Positions 17,904 to 27,133 of a DNA stretch of 64,000 bases are shown here, piece by piece. Source of the DNA: Paludibacterium sp. (GTDB lineage Bacteria; Pseudomonadota; Gammaproteobacteria; Burkholderiales; Chromobacteriaceae); NCBI RefSeq assembly GCF_019232825.1, contig NZ_JAFAND010000092.1, positions 30,642 through 94,641 on the forward strand, written 5' to 3'. Under the pieces are notes generated by a model. The model worked only from the letters and a program-made list of their open reading frames with translations. It made no database searches and was not told the origin of the DNA. Position numbers and translations under genes: made by a program. The stretch's first letter is position 1, and the number at the start of each line of letters is the position of its first letter.

Positions 17904-18974
17904 TTAGTTGCGTTGAATGACGATTTTCGGGAATTTGCTGCTGAAATCCTGCGCCTGCTCGCCGACCTTGACGGCGACGCGCTGCGCCAGTTCGCGATAA
18001 CTGGCGGCCACGGCGCTGTCAGGCGCGCTGACCACGGTGGGACGCCCCTCGTCGGTGGCGGTGCGAATGCCGATGTCGAGCGGCAACGAACCGAGTAGTT
18101 CGACACCATACTCGGCGGCCATGCGCTCGCCGCCGCCGGCGCCGAAGATAGGCTCGGCATGGCCGCAGTTCGAACAGATGTGGATCGCCATGTTTTCAAC
18201 CAGCCCCAGGATCGGCACGCCGACCTTTTCGAACATCTTCAGACCCTTGCGGGCGTCCAGTAGCGCGATGTCCTGCGGCGTGGTGACGATGACCGCGCCG
18301 GTGACCGGCACTTTCTGCGCCAGCGTCAGCTGAATGTCGCCGGTGCCCGGCGGCAGGTCGATCACCAGATAGTCGAGGTTGTCCCATTGCGTGTCGTTGA
18401 GCAGCTGCTGCAGTGCTTGCGACACCATCGGCCCACGCCACACCATCGCTTGGTCGGTGTCGACCAAAAAGCCGATCGACATGACTTGCACGCCGTGGCT
18501 GACGATCGGTGTGATGTGCTTGCCGTCCGGCGACTCCGGCCGCTGTCCGGCCACCCCCATCATCAGCGGCTGCGACGGGCCGTAGATATCTGCGTCGAGC
18601 AGGCCGACACGCGCGCCTTCGCCGGCCAGCGCCAGGGCCAGGTTGACCGCCGTGGTCGACTTGCCGACGCCGCCCTTGCCCGAAGCCACGGCAATGATGT
18701 TTTTGACCCCGGCAATCAACGGCACGCCGCGCTGGGCCGCATGGCTGATGATCTGGCTCGCGACGCGGATGTCGAGCGCCCGTCCAGCAGCCGCGGGCGC
18801 GAGCGCCTCGGCCAGCTGTGCCCGCACCGTGTCGAGCCGGCTCTTGGCCGGATAGGGCAGCGTCACGTCCAGGCTGATGCGCGCGTCGTCGATCTGCAGG
18901 TTTTTGCAGCGGAACGGCTTTTGGGTGATGGGGTCGATCTGGGCGGCAAGCAGGGCGTCGAGTTGGCTGGTCAT
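17904..18974 (-). CDS. apbC: Iron-sulfur cluster carrier protein ApbC/Mrp
   Basis: NIIAVASGKGGVGKSTTAVNLALAL; IHICSNCGHAEPIFG. Confidence 0.95.
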   Translation of the reverse strand: MTSQLDALLAAQIDPITQKPFRCKNLQIDDARISLDVTLPYPAKSRLDTVRAQLAEALAPAAAGRALDIRVASQIISHAAQRGVPLIAGVKNIIAVASGKGGVGKSTTAVNLALALAGEGARVGLLDADIYGPSQPLMMGVAGQRPESPDGKHITPIVSHGVQVMSIGFLVDTDQAMVWRGPMVSQALQQLLNDTQWDNLDYLVIDLPPGTGDIQLTLAQKVPVTGAVIVTTPQDIALLDARKGLKMFEKVGVPILGLVENMAIHICSNCGHAEPIFGAGGGERMAAEYGVELLGSLPLDIGIRTATDEGRPTVVSAPDSAVAASYRELAQRVAVKVGEQAQDFSSKFPKIVIQRN

Positions 18975-19156
18975 AAGTGTCTGTCGGGAGGGTTGGGCCG
19001 GGCGAACCGGAATACCTGAGTATTCTACTCAAACTTTAGCGACGAATCAGACTATTTTAGCGCGAAATGATCTGACAGGAACGTTTATGCGCGTGAATGG
19101 TCCTTCTCTCCGTTCAGGCATTCGGCGACGGGGTGCCGCGAGATAGTTTTATGTGA

Positions 19157-19246
19157 TACAATTTAACCCATTGAATTTGCATGTCATGCCGTCTGTTTGG
19201 CGGGCATGGGAGGCCGGGGCAATCGCGCCCGGCCTCTTTGTTCTTT
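19157..19246 (+). promoter_or_regulatory. Promoter and leader with terminator-like hairpin upstream of the MFS efflux gene
   Basis: Extended -10-like TGTGATACAAT (TACAAT 19157-19162); hairpin gaggccggg...cccggcctc (19210-19236) followed by TTTGTTCTTT. Confidence 0.4.
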
Positions 19247-19261
19247 AGCGAAAGGTTTTTC

Positions 19262-20503
19262 ATGCAGAAGCACGCGGTACTGACGCCCGCCACCTTGTTG
19301 TTCCCCCTCGCGCTGGTGTTGTTCGAATTCTCCGTTTATATCGCCAACGACATGATCCAGCCCGGCATGCTGGACGTGGTGCGTGAATTCGGCGTCGATG
19401 CCTCCTGGGTGCCGACCTCGATGACCGGTTTCCTGTTGGGCGGCGCCATCCTGCCTTGGCTGATGGGGCCGCTGTCCGACCATATCGGCCGCCGTCCGGT
19501 CATGCTGTGGGGCGTGGCGTTTTTCATTCTGACCTGCCTCGGAACGCTTTGGTCGCATAACATCGCCAGCTTCATGATGCTGCGCGTGCTGCAAGGCATG
19601 GGGCTGTGCTTCATCTCCGCGGTCGGCTACGCCGCCATTCAGGAAGCCTTCGAGGAAAAGACCGCGGTCAAGGTGACCGCGCTGATGGCCAATGTGGCCT
19701 TGATCGCGCCGCTGGTCGGCCCGGTGGCCGGCGCGGCGTTGGCGCAAATCTGGCCGTGGCGCGGCAGTTTCATGTTGATTGCCGCCGTGGCCACGATCTC
19801 GTTCATCGGTTTGATCGTGTCGATGCCGGAAACCGTGCGCCGGGGCGAACATCCGTTGGGCCTGTCGAAACTGGCGGCCAGCTACCGCGACGTGTTTGCC
19901 AACAGCCGCTTTGTCGCCTCGGCGTTGTGCATTCCGCTGATGGCGCTGCCGCTGTTGGGCTGGATCGCGCTCTCGCCGGTGATGCTGGTGCGCGATGCCG
20001 GCATGAGCGTGCTGGCGTATGGGCTTTGGCAGGTGCCGGTGATCGGCTCGCTGATCGCGGGCAACCTGTTGCTGGTGAAATTCGCCGACCGCTGGCAGTT
20101 GGGTCACTCGGTGGCGGTTGGCCGTGTGCCGGCGCTCTTAGGCGTGCTGGTGGTGGTGGTCGGTTGCCTGTTCCCGCTGTATCGGTTCTATTTTTTGATC
20201 GCCGGCATGAGCCTCGTGTCGCTGGGCGAAGGGCTGGCGTTTGCCGTGCTGTACCGCTTCGCGCTTACCGCCAGCGATGTGGCCAAGGGCGCGGTGGCCG
20301 CCAGCATGACCATGCTGTCGATGGCGGTCTACGCGTGCGGCATCGAAGGGCTCAAGCGCGCTTATGTGGCCGGCGGCTATGCCGGCTACGCGCTGCTGGT
20401 GTTTGTGCTGACGATGATGTTCTTCTTGCTGTCGCGCCGCATGGTCGGCGTGGCCATGGCCGATCGCGCGCCAGGCGGTCGCCTGGCCCAAGAGAGCGCG
20501 TGA
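19262..20503 (+). CDS. MFS drug efflux transporter (MdfA-like)
   Basis: MQKHAVLTPATLLFPLALVLFEFSVYIANDMIQPGMLDVVREFGVDASWVPTSMTGFLLGGAILPWLMGPLSDHIGRRPVML. Confidence 0.88.
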   Translation: MQKHAVLTPATLLFPLALVLFEFSVYIANDMIQPGMLDVVREFGVDASWVPTSMTGFLLGGAILPWLMGPLSDHIGRRPVMLWGVAFFILTCLGTLWSHNIASFMMLRVLQGMGLCFISAVGYAAIQEAFEEKTAVKVTALMANVALIAPLVGPVAGAALAQIWPWRGSFMLIAAVATISFIGLIVSMPETVRRGEHPLGLSKLAASYRDVFANSRFVASALCIPLMALPLLGWIALSPVMLVRDAGMSVLAYGLWQVPVIGSLIAGNLLLVKFADRWQLGHSVAVGRVPALLGVLVVVVGCLFPLYRFYFLIAGMSLVSLGEGLAFAVLYRFALTASDVAKGAVAASMTMLSMAVYACGIEGLKRAYVAGGYAGYALLVFVLTMMFFLLSRRMVGVAMADRAPGGRLAQESA

Positions 20504-20552
20504 TCCGCGCCGCTCGCTGCTGATATACTGGGTCGCTTGAAGACGGAAAAGG

Positions 20553-22622
20553 ATGAAAACAATGACGGACAAACGCAAAATTCTGGTGACCAGCGCGCTG
20601 CCTTACGCCAACGGCGCCATCCACCTCGGCCATATGGTTGAGCATATCCAGACCGATATCTGGGTGCGGTTCCAGAAGATGCGTGGGCATACCTGTCATT
20701 ATGTTTGCGCCGACGACACCCACGGCACGCCGATCATGCTGGCGGCCGAGAAGCGGGGGGTCTCGCCCGAGGCGCTGATCGAGCGGGTGCGCGGCGAGCA
20801 TCTGGCCGATTTCACCGGCTTCCACATCGGCTACGACAACTACTACAGCACCAATTCGCCCGAGAACAAGGCGTTTGCTGAGCAGATTTATCTGTCGCTG
20901 CGCGAGAACGGCAAAATCGTCAGCCGCACCATCGAGCAGTTGTACGATCCGGAAAAGGAAATGTTCCTGCCGGACCGCTTCGTCAAGGGCGAGTGTCCGA
21001 AGTGCGGCGCGCGCGACCAGTACGGCGATAACTGCGAAGTGTGCGGCGCCACCTATGGCCCGACCGAGTTGAAGAACCCGTACTCGGTGGTGTCGGGCGC
21101 CAAGCCGGTGCTGAAGACCTCCGAGCACTACTTCTTCCGTTTGGGCGATTGCGCCGATTTCCTGAAAAAGTGGACCGCCGGCTCCTCCCGCCTGGCCGAT
21201 GGCCGCGCGCAGCCGCACTTGCAGCCCGAATCGCTCAACAAGATGAACGAGTGGATCGAGGGCGGCCTGCAAGATTGGGATATCTCGCGCGACGCGCCGT
21301 ATTTCGGCTTCGAGATCCCGGATGCGCCGGGCAAGTATTTCTATGTCTGGCTAGACGCGCCGATCGGCTACATGGCGTCGTTCAAGAACCTGTGCGATCG
21401 TGCCGGCATCGATTTCGACGAGTATTTCAAGCCGGATTCCAAGGCCGAGCTGGTGCACTTCATCGGCAAGGACATTCTGTATTTCCACGCGCTGTTCTGG
21501 CCGGCCATGCTGCAATACGCCGGTCTGCGCACGCCGACCGGGGTGTTCGCCCACGGCTTCCTCACCGTTGACGGCCAGAAGATGTCCAAGTCGCGCGGCA
21601 CGTTCATCACCGCCAAGAGCTATCTGGATTGCGGACTCAACCCGGAATGGATGCGCTATTACATCGCCGCCAAGCTTAATGCCCGTATCGAGGATATCGA
21701 TCTGTCGCTGGATGATTTCATCGCCCGCGTCAATTCCGACCTGATCGGCAAGTACGTCAACATCGCCTCGCGCGCGGCGGGTTTCATCGCCAAGCGCTTC
21801 AATGGCCGCCTGGCCGACGCCGTGTCCGAGCGCGCGCTGCTCGTTGATCTGCAGGCCGCGGCCGAGCCGATCGCCCAGGCGCTCGAGGCGCGCGAATATG
21901 CCCGCGCGCTGCGCGACATCATGGCATTGGCCGACCAGGTGAACGGCTACGTCGACGCCAACAAGCCTTGGGAACTGGCCAAGCAGGAGGGCAGCGACGC
22001 GCGCTTGCATGAAGTGTGCACGGTGCTGATCAATGCCTTCCGTCTATTGAGCATCTATCTCAAGCCGGTGCTGCCGCATCTGGCGCGTGGGGTGGAAGAT
22101 TTCCTGCAGGTGGCGGAGCTCACCTGGGCGGACGCCGGCCAGTTGCTGCTCGGCCACGGCATTCGCCCCTATCAGCATCTGATGACGCGCGTCGAGCAGA
22201 CGCAGGTCGACGCGCTGATCGCCGCCAACAAGCAGTCGATCGAGCAGGCTCCGGCCGCCAAGCCGGAAACCGCCTACGCGCCGTTGGCGCCGACCATCGG
22301 CATCGAGGATTTCGCCAAGCTCGACCTGCGCGTCGGCAAGGTGCTCGATTGCCGTTTCGTCGAAGGCTCGACCAAGCTGTTGCAATTCACCGTCGATCTG
22401 GGGTTCGAACAGCGCAATATTTTCTCCGGAATCCGCAAGAGTTATGCCGATCCGGCCAAGCTGATCGGCCGTCATGTGGTGGTGGTGGCCAATCTGGCAC
22501 CACGCAAGATGCGCTTCGGCGTGTCGGAGGGCATGATCGTCTGCGCCGGCCTGGACGAAGAGCACGATTTCTATTTGCTCGATGTCGACGCGGGAGCCGA
22601 ACCGGGTTGGCGTCTGAGCTGA
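20553..22622 (+). CDS. metG: Methionine--tRNA ligase
   Basis: [35 protein letters not shown]-terminal tRNA-binding domain. Confidence 0.98.
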   Translation: MKTMTDKRKILVTSALPYANGAIHLGHMVEHIQTDIWVRFQKMRGHTCHYVCADDTHGTPIMLAAEKRGVSPEALIERVRGEHLADFTGFHIGYDNYYSTNSPENKAFAEQIYLSLRENGKIVSRTIEQLYDPEKEMFLPDRFVKGECPKCGARDQYGDNCEVCGATYGPTELKNPYSVVSGAKPVLKTSEHYFFRLGDCADFLKKWTAGSSRLADGRAQPHLQPESLNKMNEWIEGGLQDWDISRDAPYFGFEIPDAPGKYFYVWLDAPIGYMASFKNLCDRAGIDFDEYFKPDSKAELVHFIGKDILYFHALFWPAMLQYAGLRTPTGVFAHGFLTVDGQKMSKSRGTFITAKSYLDCGLNPEWMRYYIAAKLNARIEDIDLSLDDFIARVNSDLIGKYVNIASRAAGFIAKRFNGRLADAVSERALLVDLQAAAEPIAQALEAREYARALRDIMALADQVNGYVDANKPWELAKQEGSDARLHEVCTVLINAFRLLSIYLKPVLPHLARGVEDFLQVAELTWADAGQLLLGHGIRPYQHLMTRVEQTQVDALIAANKQSIEQAPAAKPETAYAPLAPTIGIEDFAKLDLRVGKVLDCRFVEGSTKLLQFTVDLGFEQRNIFSGIRKSYADPAKLIGRHVVVVANLAPRKMRFGVSEGMIVCAGLDEEHDFYLLDVDAGAEPGWRLS

Positions 22623-22877
22623 GCCCCCTCTTCTTTACGCCCGCCGTTACGCCTGCACGGCCTTCCATTGCGGGAGTAACGGCAACACCTTAACAGCGGG
22701 AGCGGGGGAGCGCTTTTACTCCCGCCGTGAAGGTTTTGCTTCTACTCCCGCCTTGCGCGTGCGCGAGGTGGCGGGATGCTTGGTGTTGACCGCCGATTAA
22801 CCCCCGAACCCGGTATCGCCGTGCGTTGAAACGTGCGTTGCTTCGCGAACGCACGCTACATTCTACTCCCCACTCCC

Positions 22878-24464
22878 TTATTGGACGCTGACGCGGGAGA
22901 AATCCTGCCGGCCGAACGGGTTGACGCGGTAGCCGCTCACGCCCTTGCCGGTCATGGCGTACAGCGTCGGGTGCGCCAAGGGCAACCACACCGCTTGGTC
23001 GTGGATGATCTTTTGCGCCGCCAGATAGCTTTGCGTGCGCGCCTTGATATCGCCGCTGGCCTTGCCCGCGCTGATCAGCTTGTCGAGCTTGGGATCGCAA
23101 TAGCGGGCGAAATTGGTGCCGGATTTGACCGCGGCGCAGCCAAACTGCGGCGTGAGGAAATTGTCCGGATCGCCGTTGTCGCCCGCCCAGCCCATGAACA
23201 GCATGTCGTGTTCCCCCGCTTTGCCGCGGCGGATCAGCTCGCCCCAATCCAACACCAGAACCTTGGCGCGTATGCCGACACGGGCCAGGTCGGCTTGCAG
23301 CAATTCTGCGCCCGCGCGCGGGTTGGGGTTGAGCATGCTGCCGCCGGGCCGCACCCAGACGGTGGTGTCGAAGCCTTGCGGATAGCCCGCTTGGGCAAGC
23401 AGCTTCTTGGCGGCGGCGACGTCGTGCGGCCAGGGTTTGATGTTGCGCGCATAGCCCCAGGTATTGGGCGGGAAGGGTAGAACGGCCTCGGTGGCGGTGC
23501 CGTCGAATACGGCGGACAGATAGCTTGCGTGGTCGAAGGCCAGGTTGACCGCGCGTCGCACCAGCACGTTGTCGAACGGTTTCTTCTGGCTATTCATGGC
23601 CACGAAGGCGGTCATGAAGGCCGGAGAGGACAGTACTCTCAGTCCCGTGTCGCCCCGCGCGCTCAACACGTCCTGCGGCGTGGGCGACAGCGCGATCTGG
23701 CATTCGCTCGCCTTCAGCTTCTGCAGGCGCACCGCCGGCGTCGGCGTGATGGCGAAAATCAACTGACCGACCTTGGGCTTGCCGCCGAAGTAAGCCGGAT
23801 TGGCGCTGTAGCGGATGGTGCTGTCCTTGATATAGCTTTTGAACACGAACGGCCCGGTGCCGATCGGTTTGCTGTTGAGTTCCTGCGGCTTGCCGGCACT
23901 CATCAGCTGATTGGCGTATTCGGCCGAATAGATCGAGGCAAACCCCATGCTCAGCGTCGACAGGAATGTCGATTCCGGCCGGGTCAGGACGAATTGCACC
24001 GTGTGGCTGTCGAGCGCACGCACCGATTGGATCAGCGACGGCAGTTGCAGCGACGTGGCGTGCGGGAACGTGCCGGTTGAAATCTTGTACCAAGGGTTGG
24101 CCGGATTGAGCATGCGATCGAAGGAGAACGCCACGTCTTCGGCGTTGAGCTTGCGTGTCGGCTTGAAGTAGTCGGTGCTGTGGAATGCCGCGTCCGGACG
24201 CAGCGAGAAGGTATAGGCGCGGCCGTCCGGGCTCACCCGCCAGCTGGTGGCGAGCGAGGGCACGACCTTGCCGCTGTCCGGGTCGTATTCCACGAGGCGG
24301 TTCATCAGCACGTCGGCCGAGGCGTTGGTGGTGACGAGCGCGTTGTATTGCACCACGTCGAACCCGTCGGGGTTGGACTCGGTGCAAACGGTCAGGGTAT
24401 TGGCCGCCCAGGCCGAACTGACGGTCAAGGCGGCAAGCAGGAAGGCTTGGCGGATCGGGTGCAT
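22878..24464 (-). CDS. Peptide ABC transporter substrate-binding protein (DppA-like)
   Basis: Signal peptide then ANTLTVCTESNPDGFDVVQYNALVTTNASADVLMNRLVEYDPDSGKVVPSLATSW (SBP family 5). Confidence 0.93.
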   Translation of the reverse strand: MHPIRQAFLLAALTVSSAWAANTLTVCTESNPDGFDVVQYNALVTTNASADVLMNRLVEYDPDSGKVVPSLATSWRVSPDGRAYTFSLRPDAAFHSTDYFKPTRKLNAEDVAFSFDRMLNPANPWYKISTGTFPHATSLQLPSLIQSVRALDSHTVQFVLTRPESTFLSTLSMGFASIYSAEYANQLMSAGKPQELNSKPIGTGPFVFKSYIKDSTIRYSANPAYFGGKPKVGQLIFAITPTPAVRLQKLKASECQIALSPTPQDVLSARGDTGLRVLSSPAFMTAFVAMNSQKKPFDNVLVRRAVNLAFDHASYLSAVFDGTATEAVLPFPPNTWGYARNIKPWPHDVAAAKKLLAQAGYPQGFDTTVWVRPGGSMLNPNPRAGAELLQADLARVGIRAKVLVLDWGELIRRGKAGEHDMLFMGWAGDNGDPDNFLTPQFGCAAVKSGTNFARYCDPKLDKLISAGKASGDIKARTQSYLAAQKIIHDQAVWLPLAHPTLYAMTGKGVSGYRVNPFGRQDFSRVSVQ

Positions 24465-24569
24465 GGTTTGTTGTTCTCCGTCGGCTTGGACCAGTGAGTA
24501 TAAGCACTATGCTCAAGGCGTGCTAAAACAACATTCTATATGCATATTCCGCGGCGGGGATAGCACTCG

Positions 24570-25850
24570 TCAGTGCTTGGCCCCTGCTCGGAAGTATTTG
24601 CGCATCGCTTGTGCCAGCAAGTGCTTGAGGGTATCGGTCTGTGCGGCGTGGTAGTGGTCGTATAGTCGTGGGGCCATCGGCAGGAAGACGTCCAGCATGG
24701 CGGGGTCGAACTGGCGTCCGCGCGCGTCTTGCATCATCGCCAGGGTCTGCTCCAACGCAAATGGCTCCTTATAAGGGCGGCGCGAGGTCAGCGCGTCGAA
24801 TACGTCGACGATGGTGAACAAGCGCGCATTGTATGGAATGGCGTCGCCCCGCAGCCCGCGCGGGTAGCCGCTGCCGTCGTATCGCTCGTGATGGCCGCCG
24901 ACGACCTCTTCCGTCCACTCGAGCCATTTCACTTCGCCGATGATCTGCACGCCGATATCCACATGCTGTTTCATCAGCGCGAACTCCTCGTCATCGAGCG
25001 CTCCGGGCTTGAGCAGTACGCGGTCGGCGATGCCGATCTTGCCGACGTCGTGGAGGAAGGCCCCGGCCATGAGGGCGATGACGTCGCGCGGCGTGCGGCC
25101 CAGTGCTTCAGCCAAGGCCACCGCATACAGCGTAACGCGATAGTTGTGGCTGTCGGTGTCGGCGTCGCGTTTGGCGATGGCGCTGCCGAGTACGCGCAGC
25201 AGTTCGACGTTGCTGTCGAGCAGGTTGTGACTGAGACGAACCGTATCCCGGTTGAGCGACACGACGACCGGGTAGATGGCCAGCGAGCTCATCGCCACGA
25301 CCAGCAATACGCCGATCAAGGTGTCGCGGATGCGCTGGGCGATGGCTTGCGCGGTTTCGGGCGGCACGAGATAAATCGCCTGAAAATAGCCTTGTGTCTG
25401 TCCGTAGCTATTTTGCAACGCGACCAGCGACTGGACGTAGATGCGTTCGCCAATACGCACGGTGCGCTGGCTGGGCGCCCGCAGCGGCGGCCAGTCTGCG
25501 GGGCGGATGGCGGGGCCGCGCCAGCTGGCGCCGAGCGGCCGCAAGGCGGGGTCGAACAAGCTGACGCCGACGAACGGCGTGCGTGGCAGCAGCTGATCGA
25601 GGCGGGATTGCAGCGTGCCGGGCGACTGGCGCCACAGTTCCGGGACACTGGTCTGGCGGAATTGCTGCACCGCGTCGGTGGATAGATTACGTACCCATTG
25701 ATCGATGCGGCCGGTTTCGAACTGCCAAGCGGTGATGCTGGCCGCCAGCGACAGCAGCAGCCACATGGGAACCAGCCGTTTCAGCAATGCGCGATGCACG
25801 TTGAGCCGGTGTGGGTGCAGTAGGTAGTCGAGGTGGCGGTACGAGATCAT
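24570..25850 (-). CDS. HD-GYP domain protein with N-terminal transmembrane/periplasmic sensor region
   Basis: FLHDVGKIGIADRVLLKPG; HHERYDGSGYPRGLRGDAIP; two hydrophobic segments flank a ~170-aa region. Confidence 0.93.
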   Translation of the reverse strand: MISYRHLDYLLHPHRLNVHRALLKRLVPMWLLLSLAASITAWQFETGRIDQWVRNLSTDAVQQFRQTSVPELWRQSPGTLQSRLDQLLPRTPFVGVSLFDPALRPLGASWRGPAIRPADWPPLRAPSQRTVRIGERIYVQSLVALQNSYGQTQGYFQAIYLVPPETAQAIAQRIRDTLIGVLLVVAMSSLAIYPVVVSLNRDTVRLSHNLLDSNVELLRVLGSAIAKRDADTDSHNYRVTLYAVALAEALGRTPRDVIALMAGAFLHDVGKIGIADRVLLKPGALDDEEFALMKQHVDIGVQIIGEVKWLEWTEEVVGGHHERYDGSGYPRGLRGDAIPYNARLFTIVDVFDALTSRRPYKEPFALEQTLAMMQDARGRQFDPAMLDVFLPMAPRLYDHYHAAQTDTLKHLLAQAMRKYFRAGAKH

Positions 25851-25914
25851 GGCCTACACCATATGCATTGTTATGTTGATATTTTATATGTTCGCCATCG
25901 ATGGCGCGCCTGAC

Positions 25915-26388
25915 TCAGAAGCCGCGCGAACGTTGGGTGATGGAGAGCTTGGGGGGGCCGGGAAAGCGCACGTGCCATTTGCCGTCGATGAATTCGCGAA
26001 TGACGCGCAGCGTGCGCAAGGCGTTGAGGTCCGCCGGGTCGATCTGCTCGATGTCCATGATCGAGACGTCGCCCGGCAACGGATCGTTGGGCGTATCCTC
26101 GCATTTGACGAGCCCCAGGCTCCAGTTGGCGAAAATCGCCGCATCGATTTCCTGCCGCGCTAGCAGCAACAACTTGTAACGGGTCGTATCCTGGAAGACT
26201 TGGCGGTAGTAACGATCGACATCGTCATCCGGTCCCTCGATGACCTGGAGGAACTCCTGTCCCATCAGCACCATGACGCCGCTAATGCCGTCACGCTCGT
26301 TTCTGCGGCGACAGTCGGCCAAAAAGGCCGCCAGGTTCTGGGGGTCGGGCTCGGCGGCAACCGAGCCGCTGTAGATGAGGCGAATCAC
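25915..26388 (-). CDS. BLUF domain protein (flavin-site Tyr present) with C-terminal extension
   Basis: GTG start; VIRLIYSGS...RRRNERDGISGVMVLMGQEFLQVIEGP...FANWSLGL; conserved Tyr/Asn/Gln retained. Confidence 0.85.
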   Translation of the reverse strand: MIRLIYSGSVAAEPDPQNLAAFLADCRRRNERDGISGVMVLMGQEFLQVIEGPDDDVDRYYRQVFQDTTRYKLLLLARQEIDAAIFANWSLGLVKCEDTPNDPLPGDVSIMDIEQIDPADLNALRTLRVIREFIDGKWHVRFPGPPKLSITQRSRGF

Positions 26389-26443
26389 CGCATGACTCTT
26401 CTTCGAAGGGGGCGGGAAAACTCTATTTTTGCACCTCTGCTTA

Positions 26444-26464
26444 TGAAATGCAAAATGCATTTCA
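26444..26464. promoter_or_regulatory. Perfect inverted repeat upstream of BLUF gene 25915..26388
   Basis: tgaaatgca-aaa-tgcatttca. Confidence 0.5.
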
Positions 26465-26524
26465 AATGTCATTTTCTGTAATGTTTTCCTGCGGTTAGAG
26501 CGAGTGCCGTACGCCTTGGCCCAT

Positions 26525-27004
26525 CTAGAAGACGGGGCGCTGGCGGCGCAACACCACTGGCTGGGAGGGGTCGATCTGACTGCGGTGCCATTTGCCGCGA
26601 ATGAAGTCGTTGATCACTTTCAGTGTATAGCTTTCGTCGGCCGTCTTGCCGGTCATGTTCTGAACTTCCGCCATTGTCGGCGGCATGCCTTGGCCGGATT
26701 CCTCACCCGGTGGCGGTGGCTGGATCAGTCCAAGATGCCATTGGCCGAACAGGGGGGCGTTGATGAGGTGGCGCGCCACCAGCACCAGGCCATAGCGGTG
26801 GCTCTGGCTGCTGAGTTGGTCGTACATCTGTTCGACGGCGGCTTCGGGCCCCTCGATGATCTGCAGAAAATCCCGCCCCATCAGCACCATGGCGCCGCAC
26901 AGGCCGTTCCGCCGGTTGCGGGAACGGCTATCGCCCAGAAACGCATTAAGCTGGGCCGGGGAGGGAACGGCGGACAAGCTGCCGCTAAAAATCAGGCGTA
27001 TCAC
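26525..27004 (-). CDS. BLUF-like protein with Tyr to Phe change at the flavin site
   Basis: GTG start; VIRLIFSGS...RSRNRRNGLCGAMVLMGRDFLQIIEGP...FGQWHLGL; Phe codon TTT where paralog has TAC. Confidence 0.82.
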   Translation of the reverse strand: MIRLIFSGSLSAVPSPAQLNAFLGDSRSRNRRNGLCGAMVLMGRDFLQIIEGPEAAVEQMYDQLSSQSHRYGLVLVARHLINAPLFGQWHLGLIQPPPPGEESGQGMPPTMAEVQNMTGKTADESYTLKVINDFIRGKWHRSQIDPSQPVVLRRQRPVF

Positions 27005-27133
27005 GCAGGGTCCTGTGGATTGCAAAAATATGCATCTCAATTACGGTTATACATAATCTGCCAGTCAATGCCAGTTGACTCGTACGGCAAAAGTTATAAT
27101 GGCCGCTACAAATGTCGATATCAGTGAATCACT

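Noticed and set aside
22640-22870. CRISPR-like array after metG
   Set aside because: Repeat units are only ~10 nt, irregularly spaced and in both orientations; no cas genes in the window
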